A stretch of DNA of 64,000 bases from Pectobacterium aquaticum (GCF_003382565.3 NZ_CP086253.1:3844001-3908000), one strand, 5' to 3'; positions 49,901 to 58,474 are shown, counted from the stretch's first letter. Program-made: numbers and translations. Notes: generated from the letters alone by a model not told the origin.

Positions 49901-50633
49901 GGCCGAAGGAAAGCGGGCGGGAATGGCGTAAGGAGTTGTAAAAGGCTTCCGTCGTTTGGCCGGATAGCGTACGCCCTGACGCATCCGTGATCGTGCCGGA
50001 AATCATCACGGGCAGTACGATCCCTAGCGCTTCAAATTCACTTTCGACGGCGAAACTCGCTGCTTTAGCATTCAAAGTATCGAAAATGGTTTCGATCATG
50101 ATCAGATCGACACCGCCTGCGATCAAGGCGCGTGTCGATTCGCGATACGCTTCCACCAGTTGATCAAAACTCACGTTACGAAACGCGGGATCGTTAACAT
50201 CGGGGGAGATCGACGCGGTGCGGTTCGTTGGGCCAAGCACACCAGCAACATAGCGCGGCTTATCCGGCGTTAACGCCGTCCATTTGTCAGCGCTGGCACG
50301 CGCCAGCTGTGCAGCAACCGTGTTGATTTCCGCCGAAAGGGCTTCCATATCATAGTCCGCCATCGCAATCGTGGTGGCGTTGAAGGTGTTGGTTTCGAGA
50401 ATGTCGGCACCGGCTTCCAGATAGGCGTCATGGATTTCACTAATCACCTGCGGCTTGGTCAGCACCAGCAGATCGTTATTTCCTTTCACATCGCTCGGCC
50501 AGTCAGCAAAGCGCTCACCGCGATAATCTGCTTCCTGCAGGCGATAACCCTGGATCATGGTTCCCATACCACCATCCAGCACCATAATGCGTTGCGCCAA
50601 CTGACGCCGCAATTCGTCTACCCGATTACTCAC
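46950..50633 (-). CDS. metH: Cobalamin-dependent methionine synthase
   Basis: Transfers a methyl group from methyltetrahydrofolate to homocysteine through methylcobalamin. The 1,227-residue protein has the full module set: homocysteine/zinc domain (VGGCCGSTPAHI near residue 310), pterin-binding domain, cobalamin domain with the axial His in GDVHDIGKNI near residue 760, and the C-terminal AdoMet reactivation domain (RPAPGYPACPDHTEK). Translation starts at GTG. It neighbours iclR-aceK as in E. coli, in divergent orientation to iclR. Confidence 0.98.
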   Translation of the reverse strand: MSNRVDELRRQLAQRIMVLDGGMGTMIQGYRLQEADYRGERFADWPSDVKGNNDLLVLTKPQVISEIHDAYLEAGADILETNTFNATTIAMADYDMEALSAEINTVAAQLARASADKWTALTPDKPRYVAGVLGPTNRTASISPDVNDPAFRNVSFDQLVEAYRESTRALIAGGVDLIMIETIFDTLNAKAASFAVESEFEALGIVLPVMISGTITDASGRTLSGQTTEAFYNSLRHSRPLSFGLNCALGPDELRQYVAELSRISECYVSAHPNAGLPNAFGEYDLDPADMAKHIGEWARSGFLNIVGGCCGSTPAHIAAMAKVVEGVPPRKLPEIPVACRLSGLEPLNIDANTLFVNVGERTNVTGSARFKRLIKEEKYNEALDVARQQVESGAQIIDINMDEGMLDAEAAMIRFLNLIAGEPDIARVPIMIDSSKWDVVEKGLKCIQGKGIVNSISMKEGVEAFIHHAKLVRRYGAAVVVMAFDEVGQADTRARKIEICSRAYRILTEEVGFPPEDIIFDPNIFAVATGIDEHNNYAVDFIEACADIKAQLPHAMISGGVSNVSFSFRGNDLVREAIHAVFLYYAIRNGMDMGIVNASQLAIYDDLPVELRDAVEDVILNRRSDATERMLDLAEKYRGSKTEDEGSKTQAEWRGWDVKKRLEYSLVKGITEFIELDTEEARQQATRPIEVIEGPLMDGMNVVGDLFGAGKMFLPQVVKSARVMKQAVAYLEPYIEASKDKGSSAGKILLATVKGDVHDIGKNIVGVVLQCNNYEIIDLGVMVPTDKILKTAREEHVDIIGLSGLITPSLDEMVNVAKEMERQGFTLPLLIGGATTSKAHTAVKIEQNYSGPTVYVQNASRSVGVVSALLSSTQYDDFVARTRKEYETVRIQHARKKPRTPPVTLEAARANASDLDWDNYTPPVAHRLGVQAVTASIETLRNYIDWTPFFMTWSLAGKYPRILEDEVVGEEAKRLFADANAMLDDLSARGALNPRGVVGLFPANRVGDDVVIYTDERRETVLSVSHHLRQQTEKTDFPNYCLSDFVAPKSSGKPDYLGAFAVTGGLEEDTLADLWEAQHDDYNKIMVKAISDRLAEAFAEYLHERVRKVFWGYAPNENLSSELLIRENYQGIRPAPGYPACPDHTEKVQIWQLLDVEKHTGMKLTESYAMWPGASVSGWYFSHPDSKYFAVAQIQHDQVEDYAVRKGMSVSDVERWLAPNLGYDAD

Positions 50634-50673
50634 GCGAACCCATCCCCGGCCAATAAATACGATATGTAGTGTC

Positions 50674-50868
50674 TATACCCAAAATAATCCGAGTTGCATG
50701 CAGGCGGCAACCGCACGAATCCCCAGGAGCTTACATAAGTAAGTGACTGGGGTGAGTAAGGACAAATCGGCTAAGCCGATTTGAACGTCGCTTGCGGCGG
50801 CTCTTCAGAGCGAGGCTCAGAGAGCCGAGTATTGCCAACACACATGTAGCTTGGAGTATGACGGGTAT
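50674..50868 (+). repeat. ERIC element with an internal insertion of about 70 bp
   Basis: Normal ERIC ends (TATACCCAAAATAATCCGAG and GGAGTATGACGGGTATA) and core (GAATCCCCAGGAGCTTACAT, AAGTAAGTGACTGGGG) are present, but between GAGTAAGGA and CCAACACACATG there are about 70 extra bases containing short inverted repeats (AATCGGC/GCCGATT, CGTCGC/GCGGCG). It lies in the metH-iclR divergent promoter region. Confidence 0.88.
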
Positions 50869-50978
50869 ATCCTAGCATAAGTTATGAGCACGCTAACGCC
50901 GTGTAGCATGAGACTTTTTCAGATCATTCGCCGATAAAAAGCGCAGAGAAAGAAGAGTTGCATTCTGCGGTGAAAAAA

Positions 50979-50993
50979 CGAAAATCAATTCCA
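50979..50993 (+). promoter_or_regulatory. Probable IclR operator upstream of iclR
   Basis: CGAAAATCAATTCCA matches the IclR box TGGAAATNATTTCCA (from memory) at 12 of 14 defined positions and lies 25 nt before the iclR start codon, which fits autorepression. Confidence 0.55.
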
Positions 50994-51017
50994 TAACCCT
51001 AAAAAGGAATCGATGCC

Positions 51018-51848
51018 ATGACGCCACCAGAGCCAGCCAAACGCGGGAAGAAACCCAGAGCCAGTACGGGCACCACCGCGCAGCCAACTGGGCAGGTTCA
51101 GTCGCTGACCCGTGGCCTGACGCTGCTTGAATATATCGCCAAAGCCAACGGCAGCGTGGCACTAACCGATCTCGCTCAACAGGCCGGTTTACCGAACTCC
51201 ACGACCCACCGCCTGCTCACCACCATGCAGCAACAGGGCTTTGTGCGTCAGGTTGGCGACTTGGGGCTGTGGACGATTGCTTCACACGCGTTTATCGTCG
51301 GCAGCAGTTTTCTGCAAAGCCGCAACCTGCTGGCCATTGTGCACCCAATACTACGTAAGCTAATGGAAGATTCGGGCGAAACCGTCAATCTGGCCGTGCT
51401 CGATCAGACCGATAGCCAGGCGATCATCATCGATCAGGTTCAATGTACGGCGCTGATGCGCATGTCCGCCCCCATCGGGGGTAAATTGCCGATGCATGCT
51501 TCGGGGGCTGGGAAAGCGTTTCTGGCACATTTACCTGATGCTCAGGTCACTCAACTGCTGCACAAGAAAGGGCTGCACGGCTACACGCCACACACCTTCA
51601 GCTCGCCACAAGCCCTGAAAGAAAACCTGTCACTGATTCGCAAGCAGGGCTATTCGTTTGATGATGAAGAGCACGCGCTGGGGCTACGCTGTATCGCGGC
51701 CTGTATTCTGGATGAACATCATGAAGCCTTCGCCGCCATTTCCATCTCTGGCCCTGTGTCGCGCATCACGGACGACCGTGTCACAGAACTCGGCGCGCTG
51801 GTGATCAAAGCCGCTAAGCAGGTCATGCAGGAATACAGCGGGTTATAA
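51018..51848 (+). CDS. iclR: Acetate operon repressor IclR
   Basis: The repressor of aceBAK, releasing DNA when cells grow on acetate or fatty acids. The 276-residue protein has an N-terminal winged helix-turn-helix (LTDLAQQAGLPNSTTHRLLT, about 55-75) and the C-terminal IclR effector domain (MRMSAPIGGKLPMHASGAGK, SFDDEEHALGLRCIAACI). AAGGA precedes the ATG. It is convergent with aceK, with the structured repeat copy B between them. Confidence 0.97.
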   Translation: MTPPEPAKRGKKPRASTGTTAQPTGQVQSLTRGLTLLEYIAKANGSVALTDLAQQAGLPNSTTHRLLTTMQQQGFVRQVGDLGLWTIASHAFIVGSSFLQSRNLLAIVHPILRKLMEDSGETVNLAVLDQTDSQAIIIDQVQCTALMRMSAPIGGKLPMHASGAGKAFLAHLPDAQVTQLLHKKGLHGYTPHTFSSPQALKENLSLIRKQGYSFDDEEHALGLRCIAACILDEHHEAFAAISISGPVSRITDDRVTELGALVIKAAKQVMQEYSGL

Positions 51849-51901
51849 ATAAGGTGTATTCCTCGTAATAAGAGCTTGTTATGACGAGTTTTACTATTGC
51901 C

Positions 51902-52156
51902 CAGCGTGAAAATTATGCAGCGGTGAACTTGACTGCCGAGTGAGCGACAGGACGTCGCGAAAGCCAGTGCCGCGTCGGGAACGCGTCACTGGCGGCTCGA
52001 CTAGCGGTCAAGAGCATCGATGGGACCGCGTAGCGGCATAATTTAGCCGGAAGCCTGGGTTCGTAGGGCGGCGGCGACTGAGCCGCCCTACGTCGGGCGC
52101 GTATACGGTATCGCATGTGAATGGCAGGGGTGTGGCGCACGAAACGCCCTCTGAGA
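51902..52156. repeat. Structured intergenic repeat, copy B
   Basis: A 255-bp element between convergent iclR and aceK, homologous to 43000-43256. Stems TTGACTGC/GCGGTCAA (51929/52004), GCGAC/GTCGC (51944/51954), GCCAGTG-C-CGCGT with ACGCG-T-CACTGGC (51963-51993, loop CGGGA) and GTAGGGCGG/CCGCCCTAC (52063/52083) occupy the same places as in copy A with different but still complementary bases. Confidence 0.85.
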
Positions 52157-52186
52157 CAGAATAAATTAACGAATAACGAGCCACGC

Positions 52187-53917
52187 TCAAATTTCAACAC
52201 GTTGACTAAAACGCTTCCTCCGCCGGTAGGCGTAAACATCCTCAATGTGCCCTTCTCTAATACGCTGCTGTAGTGCTCGCCAGTAGTCCGCACAAAACAG
52301 GTCGCCGTGCATTTCCTCAAACAGCGTACGAATGTGGCGGTCACTACACAGGAAATGGGGGAATTCTTCGGGAAACACATCGTTTGGCGCGACGCTGTAC
52401 CACGGCTCGGCGGCCAGTTCGTCCTCTGGGTAACGCGGCGGCGGGATTTTGCGGAAATTAACCTCAGTCATGTAGCAAATTTCATCGTAGTCATAAAAGA
52501 CGACTCGCCCATGACGCGTGACGCCGAAATTCTTGAATAGCATGTCGCCGGGGAAAATATTCGCCGCAGCCAGTTGTTTGATGGCATTGCCGTATTCTTC
52601 AATCACATCATGCAGCTGTTGAACGTTTGCCTGCTCCAGATAGAGGTTCAGCGGCGTCATCCGGCGTTCCATGTACAAGTGTCGGATCACCAGTTGGTCG
52701 CCCAGATCCTCCAGTTTTTCCGGCACCTCCCGCCACAGCTCATCCAACAATTCTGGGCTGATGCGATGCTTATCAATGACGAAGTTTTCATATTCCTGCG
52801 TATCTGCCATGCGCCCGACGCGATCGTGCTCTTTCACCAGTTGATAGCATGCCATGACCCGCTCGGCGCTCACTTCTTTCTGCGGCGCGAAACGATCTTT
52901 GATGACTTTAAATACGCGATCGAACGAAGGCAGCGTAAACACCAACATCACCATACCTTTCACGCCGGGAGCGATAATAAACTGCTCTTCTGATGCCGCA
53001 ATGTAGTGCAGATATTCGCGGTAATACTCAGTTTTACTATGCTTCTGGCAGCCGATGGCCAGATAAAGCTCCGCTGTCGTCTTCCCCGGTAAAATGTCAC
53101 GCAGCCAAGCCACCAGCGCCGACGGCAGCGGGGCATACACCATAAAGTAAGAGCGGGCGAAACCGAACACAATGCTAGCGTCAGCCTGACTGCTTAAGCA
53201 GGTATCAATAAATAACGCACCGCGTTCGTTGTGGTGAATCGGCAGCAGGAACGGAAAAACACCGCCAGAGAGCGACAGTTTGCCCACCAGCCAGGCCGCT
53301 TTGTTACGATAAAACAGCTCATTCGCCAGCTGTAACGTCGCGTGCGCAAGCTGCTCCGTTGAGAAAGTGCGCTGCAAATACGCAGTGATATAACCAATAT
53401 CACGCGGCAAATCTTCCCACGGTAAGCGCAGCGGCACATCGCTCAGCAGCTTTTCCAACATGCTCTGCCAGCCGTCAGTGGGCACAAACGTCTTGGCGAT
53501 AGGCCGGGGAATCTCACGAAAGCGCTGTTCGGGCTGAGAACTGAAAACAAACAGTTTGTCAGGTGCCAGTTCCCGATGGTTAAACAGCCGACAGTAGACG
53601 GAATTAAAGAAACTCTCTGCAATCTCAAAACGCGGGTAGTCCGGCAATAAACGGGTGTAGATATGCTTCACGCGAGCCAAAAAATCCGCATCATCGCAGA
53701 GAATGCCGGTAATACAGCGCAGCTGTTCGACCACCAGACCAACGTGGTGATCGTATAAGTGAATACGCTGTTTCATTGCCTGTTGTACGGCGGACCAGTC
53801 AGCCTGTTCAAAGCGCTGCTGTGCACCCGCTGTCACTTCGAGAAAACGTCCATATTGCGCATCAAACCCTTGCAGGATCGTCTGCGACACCAGCTTTTCA
53901 AGGTCACGCGTCATCAT
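52187..53917 (-). CDS. aceK: Isocitrate dehydrogenase kinase/phosphatase
   Basis: A bifunctional enzyme that phosphorylates and dephosphorylates isocitrate dehydrogenase and so sets carbon flux between the TCA cycle and the glyoxylate bypass. The 576-residue protein matches the family in length and in blocks such as GMVMLVFTLPSFDRVFKVIK, NIFPGDMLFKNFGVTRHG and VVFYDYDEICYMTEVNFR. Last gene of aceBAK; a strong hairpin precedes it and should reduce its expression. Confidence 0.97.
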   Translation of the reverse strand: MMTRDLEKLVSQTILQGFDAQYGRFLEVTAGAQQRFEQADWSAVQQAMKQRIHLYDHHVGLVVEQLRCITGILCDDADFLARVKHIYTRLLPDYPRFEIAESFFNSVYCRLFNHRELAPDKLFVFSSQPEQRFREIPRPIAKTFVPTDGWQSMLEKLLSDVPLRLPWEDLPRDIGYITAYLQRTFSTEQLAHATLQLANELFYRNKAAWLVGKLSLSGGVFPFLLPIHHNERGALFIDTCLSSQADASIVFGFARSYFMVYAPLPSALVAWLRDILPGKTTAELYLAIGCQKHSKTEYYREYLHYIAASEEQFIIAPGVKGMVMLVFTLPSFDRVFKVIKDRFAPQKEVSAERVMACYQLVKEHDRVGRMADTQEYENFVIDKHRISPELLDELWREVPEKLEDLGDQLVIRHLYMERRMTPLNLYLEQANVQQLHDVIEEYGNAIKQLAAANIFPGDMLFKNFGVTRHGRVVFYDYDEICYMTEVNFRKIPPPRYPEDELAAEPWYSVAPNDVFPEEFPHFLCSDRHIRTLFEEMHGDLFCADYWRALQQRIREGHIEDVYAYRRRKRFSQRVEI

Positions 53918-53930
53918 GATCTCCCGATGA

Positions 53931-53959
53931 AACCCGGTCAGCCGAAAACTGACCGGGTT
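53931..53959 (-). terminator. Strong hairpin between aceA and aceK
   Basis: Perfect 11-bp stem AACCCGGTCAG (53931-53941) with CTGACCGGGTT (53949-53959), 5 nt past the aceA stop. No T-tract is evident. Such a structure can protect the upstream aceBA mRNA and cause partial termination, explaining low aceK levels relative to aceA. Confidence 0.75.
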
Positions 53960-53963
53960 AGGA

Positions 53964-55271
53964 TCAGAACTGCTGTTCTTCCGTCGATCCCGTCAGCGCC
54001 GTCACTGAAGACTCGCCTCCCTGAATGATGTTCGTTACCTTATCAAAGTAGCCAGTCCCGACCTCCTGCTGATGCGATGAGAAGGTATAACCGTCTTTAA
54101 TCGCTTCAAATTCAGGCTGTTGTACTTTTTCTACGTAGTGCCTCATCCCCTCGCCCTGCGCATAGGCATGCGCCAGGTCAAACATGTTGAACCACATGCT
54201 GTGGATGCCAGCCAGCGTAATAAATTGATATTTGTAGCCCATCGCCGACAGCTCATCCTGAAAGCGTGCAATCGTGCTGTCATCGAGATTCTTCTTCCAG
54301 TTAAAGGAAGGCGAGCAGTTGTACGCCAGCAGCTTACCGGGGAATTTCGCATGGATGGCCTCGGCAAAACGGCGCGCCAGCGATAAATCCGGCGTTGAAG
54401 TTTCGCACCACACCAAATCGGCATAAGGCGCATACGCCAGACCACGGCTGATCGCCTGCTCGATCCCGGCACGCGTACGGTAAAAGCCTTCCACCGTGCG
54501 TTCTCCAGTGATGAAGTTACGGTCATGCTCATCGCAGTCGGAAGTCAGCAAATCCGCCGCATCCGCATCGGTTCGCGCGACCAGCAAGGTAGGCACCCCC
54601 AAAACATCCGCAGCCAGACGCGCTGCAACCAGCTTCTGAACGGCTTCCTGAGTCGGCACCAGCACTTTGCCGCCCATGTGGCCACATTTCTTCGCCGATG
54701 CCAGTTGATCTTCAAAGTGAACCGCCGCCGCGCCCGCTTCAATCATCGACTTCATCAGCTCAAACGCATTAAGCACGCCGCCAAACCCCGCCTCCGCATC
54801 CGCAACAATTGGCAGAAAGTAGTCGGTATAACGCTTATCACCCGGCTCAATGCGGTTCGACCACTGAATCTGATCGGCGCGCCGAAAGGTGTTGTTGATG
54901 CGTTCAATCACCGCAGGTACGGAGTTCGCCGGGTAGAGCGACTGGTCGGGATACATGCTGGACGCCAGATTGGCATCTGCCGCCACCTGCCAGCCGGAAA
55001 GATAAATCGCTTCAATGCCCGCTTTCGCCTGCTGTAAAGCCTGTCCTCCCGTCAGCGCGCCTAGGCAATTAACATAGCCTTTGCGTGAGTCACCATGCAG
55101 CAGGTTCCATAGCTTTGCCGCGCCGAGCTGTGCGAGCGTGCATTCCGGGTTCACCGATCCCCGTAGATTAATCACATCTTCTGCGCTGTAGGGGCGCGTA
55201 ATACCTTCCCAGCGGGCGGTTTTCCACTCTTTTTCGATATGCTGGACTTGTTGGGTACGAGAGGTCGTCAT
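53964..55271 (-). CDS. aceA: Isocitrate lyase
   Basis: Splits isocitrate to succinate and glyoxylate, the first step of the glyoxylate bypass. The 435-residue protein carries the signature KKCGHMGGKV with catalytic Cys196, and conserved blocks YLSGWQVAADANLASSMYP and NCSPSFNWKK. It follows aceB by 31 nt and precedes aceK. Confidence 0.98.
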   Translation of the reverse strand: MTTSRTQQVQHIEKEWKTARWEGITRPYSAEDVINLRGSVNPECTLAQLGAAKLWNLLHGDSRKGYVNCLGALTGGQALQQAKAGIEAIYLSGWQVAADANLASSMYPDQSLYPANSVPAVIERINNTFRRADQIQWSNRIEPGDKRYTDYFLPIVADAEAGFGGVLNAFELMKSMIEAGAAAVHFEDQLASAKKCGHMGGKVLVPTQEAVQKLVAARLAADVLGVPTLLVARTDADAADLLTSDCDEHDRNFITGERTVEGFYRTRAGIEQAISRGLAYAPYADLVWCETSTPDLSLARRFAEAIHAKFPGKLLAYNCSPSFNWKKNLDDSTIARFQDELSAMGYKYQFITLAGIHSMWFNMFDLAHAYAQGEGMRHYVEKVQQPEFEAIKDGYTFSSHQQEVGTGYFDKVTNIIQGGESSVTALTGSTEEQQF

Positions 55272-55302
55272 AGCAGAGGTTCCTTTTTATTATCAGTCAG
55301 GA

Positions 55303-56901
55303 TTAATCAAGCAATGCGTAGCCAGGTAGCGTCAGGAAGTCGATCAGCTCATCTTGCGTGGTAATTTGCTCCATCAGCCGAGCGGCTTCATCAAAGCGCC
55401 CTCCGCTGAAGCGGGCATCACCGAGTTCCTCCTGAATCACAAACAGTTCTTCGGCCAGCATCTGGCGGAACAGCGCTTTGGTGATCACACGACCATCGCT
55501 CAATGTCTTGCCGTGGCGAATCCACTGCCAGATTGAGGTGCGGGAGATTTCTGCCGTCGCCGCGTCTTCCATCAGCCCATAAATCGGGACGCAGCCATTG
55601 CCGGATATCCATGCTTCGATGTACTGCACCGCAACGCGGATATTCGCGCGCATCCCCACTTCCGTGCGATCTCCCGGGCAAGGCTCCAGTAACTCCTCAG
55701 CGTGAATGGGCGCATCTTGTTCACGGCTGATATCGAGCTGATTTTTGCGTTCACCTAATGCTCGGTCGAACACCTCCATCACGGCATCGGCCAGCCCCGG
55801 ATGGGCCACCCAAGTGCCGTCATGGCCATTGTGAGCTTCCAGCTCTTTGTCTTTACGTACCTTATCCAACACCCAGTTATTGCGTTCCGCATCCTTACTT
55901 GGGATGAACGCCGCCATCCCGCCCATGGCGAACGCGCCACGGCGATGGCAGGTTTTGATCAACAGCCGCGAATAAGCGCTAAGGAAGGGTTTTTCCATCG
56001 TCACCGACTGACGATCGGGTAGAACGCGATCGCTGTGGTTCTTTAATGTTTTGATATAACTGAAGATGTAATCCCAGCGGCCACAGTTCAGCCCAACAAT
56101 ATGATCGCGTAGGTGGTAGAGGATCTCGTCCATCTGAAAAACGGCGGGCAACGTTTCAATCAACACCGTTGCTTTGATCGTCCCGCGCGGCAGATCAAAA
56201 CGATCTTCCGTGTAGCAGAAGACATCGTTCCACCAAGCCGCTTCCTGCCATGACTGCGTCTTTGGCAGATAGAAATAAGGACCGCTACCTTTCTTCAGCA
56301 GTTCCTGATAGTTGTGGAAAAAATACAGCGCGAAGTCGAACAGACTGCCGGGAATCGCTTCCCCCTGCCAGGACACGTGTTTTTCTGGCAAATGCAAACC
56401 GCGTACACGACAAATCAACACGGCAGGATTGGGTTTCAGTTGGTAGATCTTTCCAGTTTCATTGATGTAGGAAATCGTACCGCGTACGGCATCACGCAAG
56501 TTGATTTGCCCGTCGATCACTTTTTCCCAATTCGGTGACAACGAATCCTCAAAGTCCGCCATGAAAACTTTCACGTTGGCATTCAATGCGTTGATCACCA
56601 TCTTTCGTTCGACCGGACCGGTAATCTCAACACGACGATCCTGAAGGTCATCGGGAATACCGCGTATTGTCCATGTCTTATCACGAATGGAAGCCATTTC
56701 TGAAATAAAATCAGGCAACTTACCCTGATCAATACTACGCTGTTGTACCTGCCGTTCGGCGAGTAATTGATTACGAGCTGGCGTAAAATGCGCGACCAGC
56801 TCCGTTAAGAAATCAATCGCTTCTTCCGTAAGAATTTGCTTCTCACCTTCGCCAAAACGCTGACTAAACGCCAATTCTCTGTTTATCGTCTGCTGCATCA
56901 T
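55303..56901 (-). CDS. aceB: Malate synthase A
   Basis: Condenses glyoxylate with acetyl-CoA to malate. The 532-residue protein shows family blocks KVFMADFEDSLSPNWEKV, LNCGRWDYIFSYIKTLKNH and GHDGTWVAHPGLAD. Two adjacent ATG codons (56899-56901 and 56896-56898) are possible starts; AAGGAA lies 6 nt before the first. The longer frame to 56955 lacks a ribosome-binding site. First gene of aceBAK, repressed by IclR. Confidence 0.97.
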   Translation of the reverse strand: MMQQTINRELAFSQRFGEGEKQILTEEAIDFLTELVAHFTPARNQLLAERQVQQRSIDQGKLPDFISEMASIRDKTWTIRGIPDDLQDRRVEITGPVERKMVINALNANVKVFMADFEDSLSPNWEKVIDGQINLRDAVRGTISYINETGKIYQLKPNPAVLICRVRGLHLPEKHVSWQGEAIPGSLFDFALYFFHNYQELLKKGSGPYFYLPKTQSWQEAAWWNDVFCYTEDRFDLPRGTIKATVLIETLPAVFQMDEILYHLRDHIVGLNCGRWDYIFSYIKTLKNHSDRVLPDRQSVTMEKPFLSAYSRLLIKTCHRRGAFAMGGMAAFIPSKDAERNNWVLDKVRKDKELEAHNGHDGTWVAHPGLADAVMEVFDRALGERKNQLDISREQDAPIHAEELLEPCPGDRTEVGMRANIRVAVQYIEAWISGNGCVPIYGLMEDAATAEISRTSIWQWIRHGKTLSDGRVITKALFRQMLAEELFVIQEELGDARFSGGRFDEAARLMEQITTQDELIDFLTLPGYALLD

Positions 56902-57014
56902 TCGTGGTTCCTTTTCAGATTCCGCTTCATTTATCAACAACCGCCAAATCGGCAAACCAGTATGTACATTTCTTAGCCGACAGAATTAAGCGTAATACAA
57001 TAAAAAACAAAATC

Positions 57015-57028
57015 AAAAACAATTTCCA
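57015..57028 (-). promoter_or_regulatory. Probable IclR-binding region upstream of aceB
   Basis: On the minus strand TGGAAATTGTTTTTG matches one half of the IclR box (TGGAAATNATTTCCA, from memory) well and the other poorly, and the surrounding AT-rich sequence resembles the E. coli aceB operator. It lies about 115 nt before the aceB start. Confidence 0.5.
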
Positions 57029-57132
57029 TTTTAATCATAAATCAAAAATAACCTCATGATAAAAATGAAGATTAAAATAAAAAAAGAAGAGAAATAGCTT
57101 TCACTCACTAACGAGAATGGAATGGTTCAGTA

Positions 57133-57163
57133 CAAAAAAGAAAGGCACCCTTGCAGGTGCCTT
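57133..57163 (-). terminator. Terminator after metA
   Basis: Perfect 8-bp stem AAGGCACC (57142-57149) with GGTGCCTT (57156-57163), followed on the minus strand by TTTCTTTTTTG. Confidence 0.92.
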
Positions 57164-57184
57164 AGAGAAAAGAAGGGGAACGGG

Positions 57185-58114
57185 TTAGTCCAGCGTAGGG
57201 TTCATCCGGCGTAAATCGTAAGGCGTAATCTGGTAAACATAGTAATTCAGCCAGTTAACAAAAAGCAGATGACCGTGGCTACGCCAGCTCGCTTTCGGTG
57301 CCAGTTCAGGATTGTCATCGGGGAAATAATTTACTGGCACAGTCGGATCCAATCCGGCGTCACAATCGCGGAAAAACTCGCCCGCTAGCGTCAAGACATC
57401 ATACTCTGGGTGTCCGGTAACAAACGCCAAACGTTTATCTTTGCTGGCAAACAGGTAAGCACCAGCCTGCTCCGACTCAACCAAAATCTCTAAATCCGTA
57501 TGCTCCCGAATCACATCAACCGGAAAATCTGCATAGCGTGAATGTGGTGCCAGGAACGTTTCATCAAAGCCGCGGGTCAGCAAAGCGTGAGGTTGCAACG
57601 TGTGGTGCGAGTAAACACCAGATAGCTTTTCCTTACGGGTCATCTTGGGAATGCCGTAGAGGATATTGAGAGCAGCCTGTACAGCCCAACACACGAATAA
57701 TGTGGAGGTAACATGCTCTTTTGCCCATTCAATGACACGCGCGATCTGTGGCCAATAGACAACATCACAGAAATCGACTAATCCCAACGGTGCGCCAGTC
57801 ACAATCAGGCCATCAAAATTTTCGTTTTGGATGTCGTCGAAATCGCAGTAGAAGTTATTCAAATGCTCGGCCGGCGTATTCTTTGATTCACGACTATCGA
57901 TACGCAGCAGTTGGATATCGATCTGTAAGGGGGAGTTGGATAACAGGCGCAGAAACTGGTTTTCAGTCTCGATCTTTTTAGGCATCAGGTTCAGAACCAG
58001 CACTTTGAGGGGCCGAATTTCCTGCGTTTTAGCACGCGAGGACGTCATCACAAAGACGTTCTCATTACGTAGAAAATTGACAGCTGGTAACTCATCAGGA
58101 ACCCGAATTGGCAT
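57185..58114 (-). CDS. metA: Homoserine O-succinyltransferase
   Basis: The first committed enzyme of methionine synthesis, acylating homoserine with succinyl-CoA. The 309-residue protein has the catalytic Cys142 (LFVCWAVQAALN) and the His235/Glu237 pair in GHPEYD. A tandem MetJ operator lies 20-51 bp upstream of the start codon. Located beside aceB as in E. coli. Confidence 0.98.
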   Translation of the reverse strand: MPIRVPDELPAVNFLRNENVFVMTSSRAKTQEIRPLKVLVLNLMPKKIETENQFLRLLSNSPLQIDIQLLRIDSRESKNTPAEHLNNFYCDFDDIQNENFDGLIVTGAPLGLVDFCDVVYWPQIARVIEWAKEHVTSTLFVCWAVQAALNILYGIPKMTRKEKLSGVYSHHTLQPHALLTRGFDETFLAPHSRYADFPVDVIREHTDLEILVESEQAGAYLFASKDKRLAFVTGHPEYDVLTLAGEFFRDCDAGLDPTVPVNYFPDDNPELAPKASWRSHGHLLFVNWLNYYVYQITPYDLRRMNPTLD

Positions 58115-58133
58115 AACCTTATATCCTCAAAGC

Positions 58134-58165
58134 ATACGTTTAAACGTTTAGACATCCAGATGCCC
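58134..58165 (-). promoter_or_regulatory. MetJ operator: four tandem met boxes
   Basis: Four consecutive 8-bp units, ATACGTTT, AAACGTTT, AGACATCC and AGATGCCC, each approximate the MetJ consensus AGACGTCT (5-6 of 8). MetJ with S-adenosylmethionine should bind cooperatively and repress metA. Confidence 0.75.
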
Positions 58166-58315
58166 GAAGATAGCGAGTTTTTGTACTCATGTCGAGCGCT
58201 CAACGCATAAGGTGAAAATGTTTCACGAGACACAACACGCTGCATATCATCAGCACGACTTCTGCTGAATACGTTCAAGCGCATAGGAATCACTCAGGGG
58301 AGCAACCCATAGCAA

Positions 58316-58343
58316 AAAGCCCCTGTCTTGCGACAGGGGCTTT
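58316..58343 (-). terminator. Terminator of the rRNA operon
   Basis: Perfect 12-bp stem AAAGCCCCTGTC (58316-58327) with GACAGGGGCTTT (58332-58343); on the minus strand it is followed by TT and GC-poor sequence. It lies 11 nt past the 5S gene. Confidence 0.92.
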
Positions 58344-58354
58344 CCACTTATTTG

Positions 58355-58474
58355 ATGCCTGGCAGTTCCCTACTCTCACATGGGGAAGCCCCACACTACC
58401 ATCGGCGCTACGGCGTTTCACTTCTGAGTTCGGCATGGGGTCAGGTGGGACCACCGCGCTATCGCCGCCAGGCA
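58355..58474 (-). rRNA. 5S ribosomal RNA
   Basis: 120 nt, starting TGCCTGGCGGCGATAGCG and ending GGGAACTGCCAGGCAT on the minus strand, with the terminal stem intact. Single 5S copy at the end of the operon; no trailing tRNA. Confidence 0.98.
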
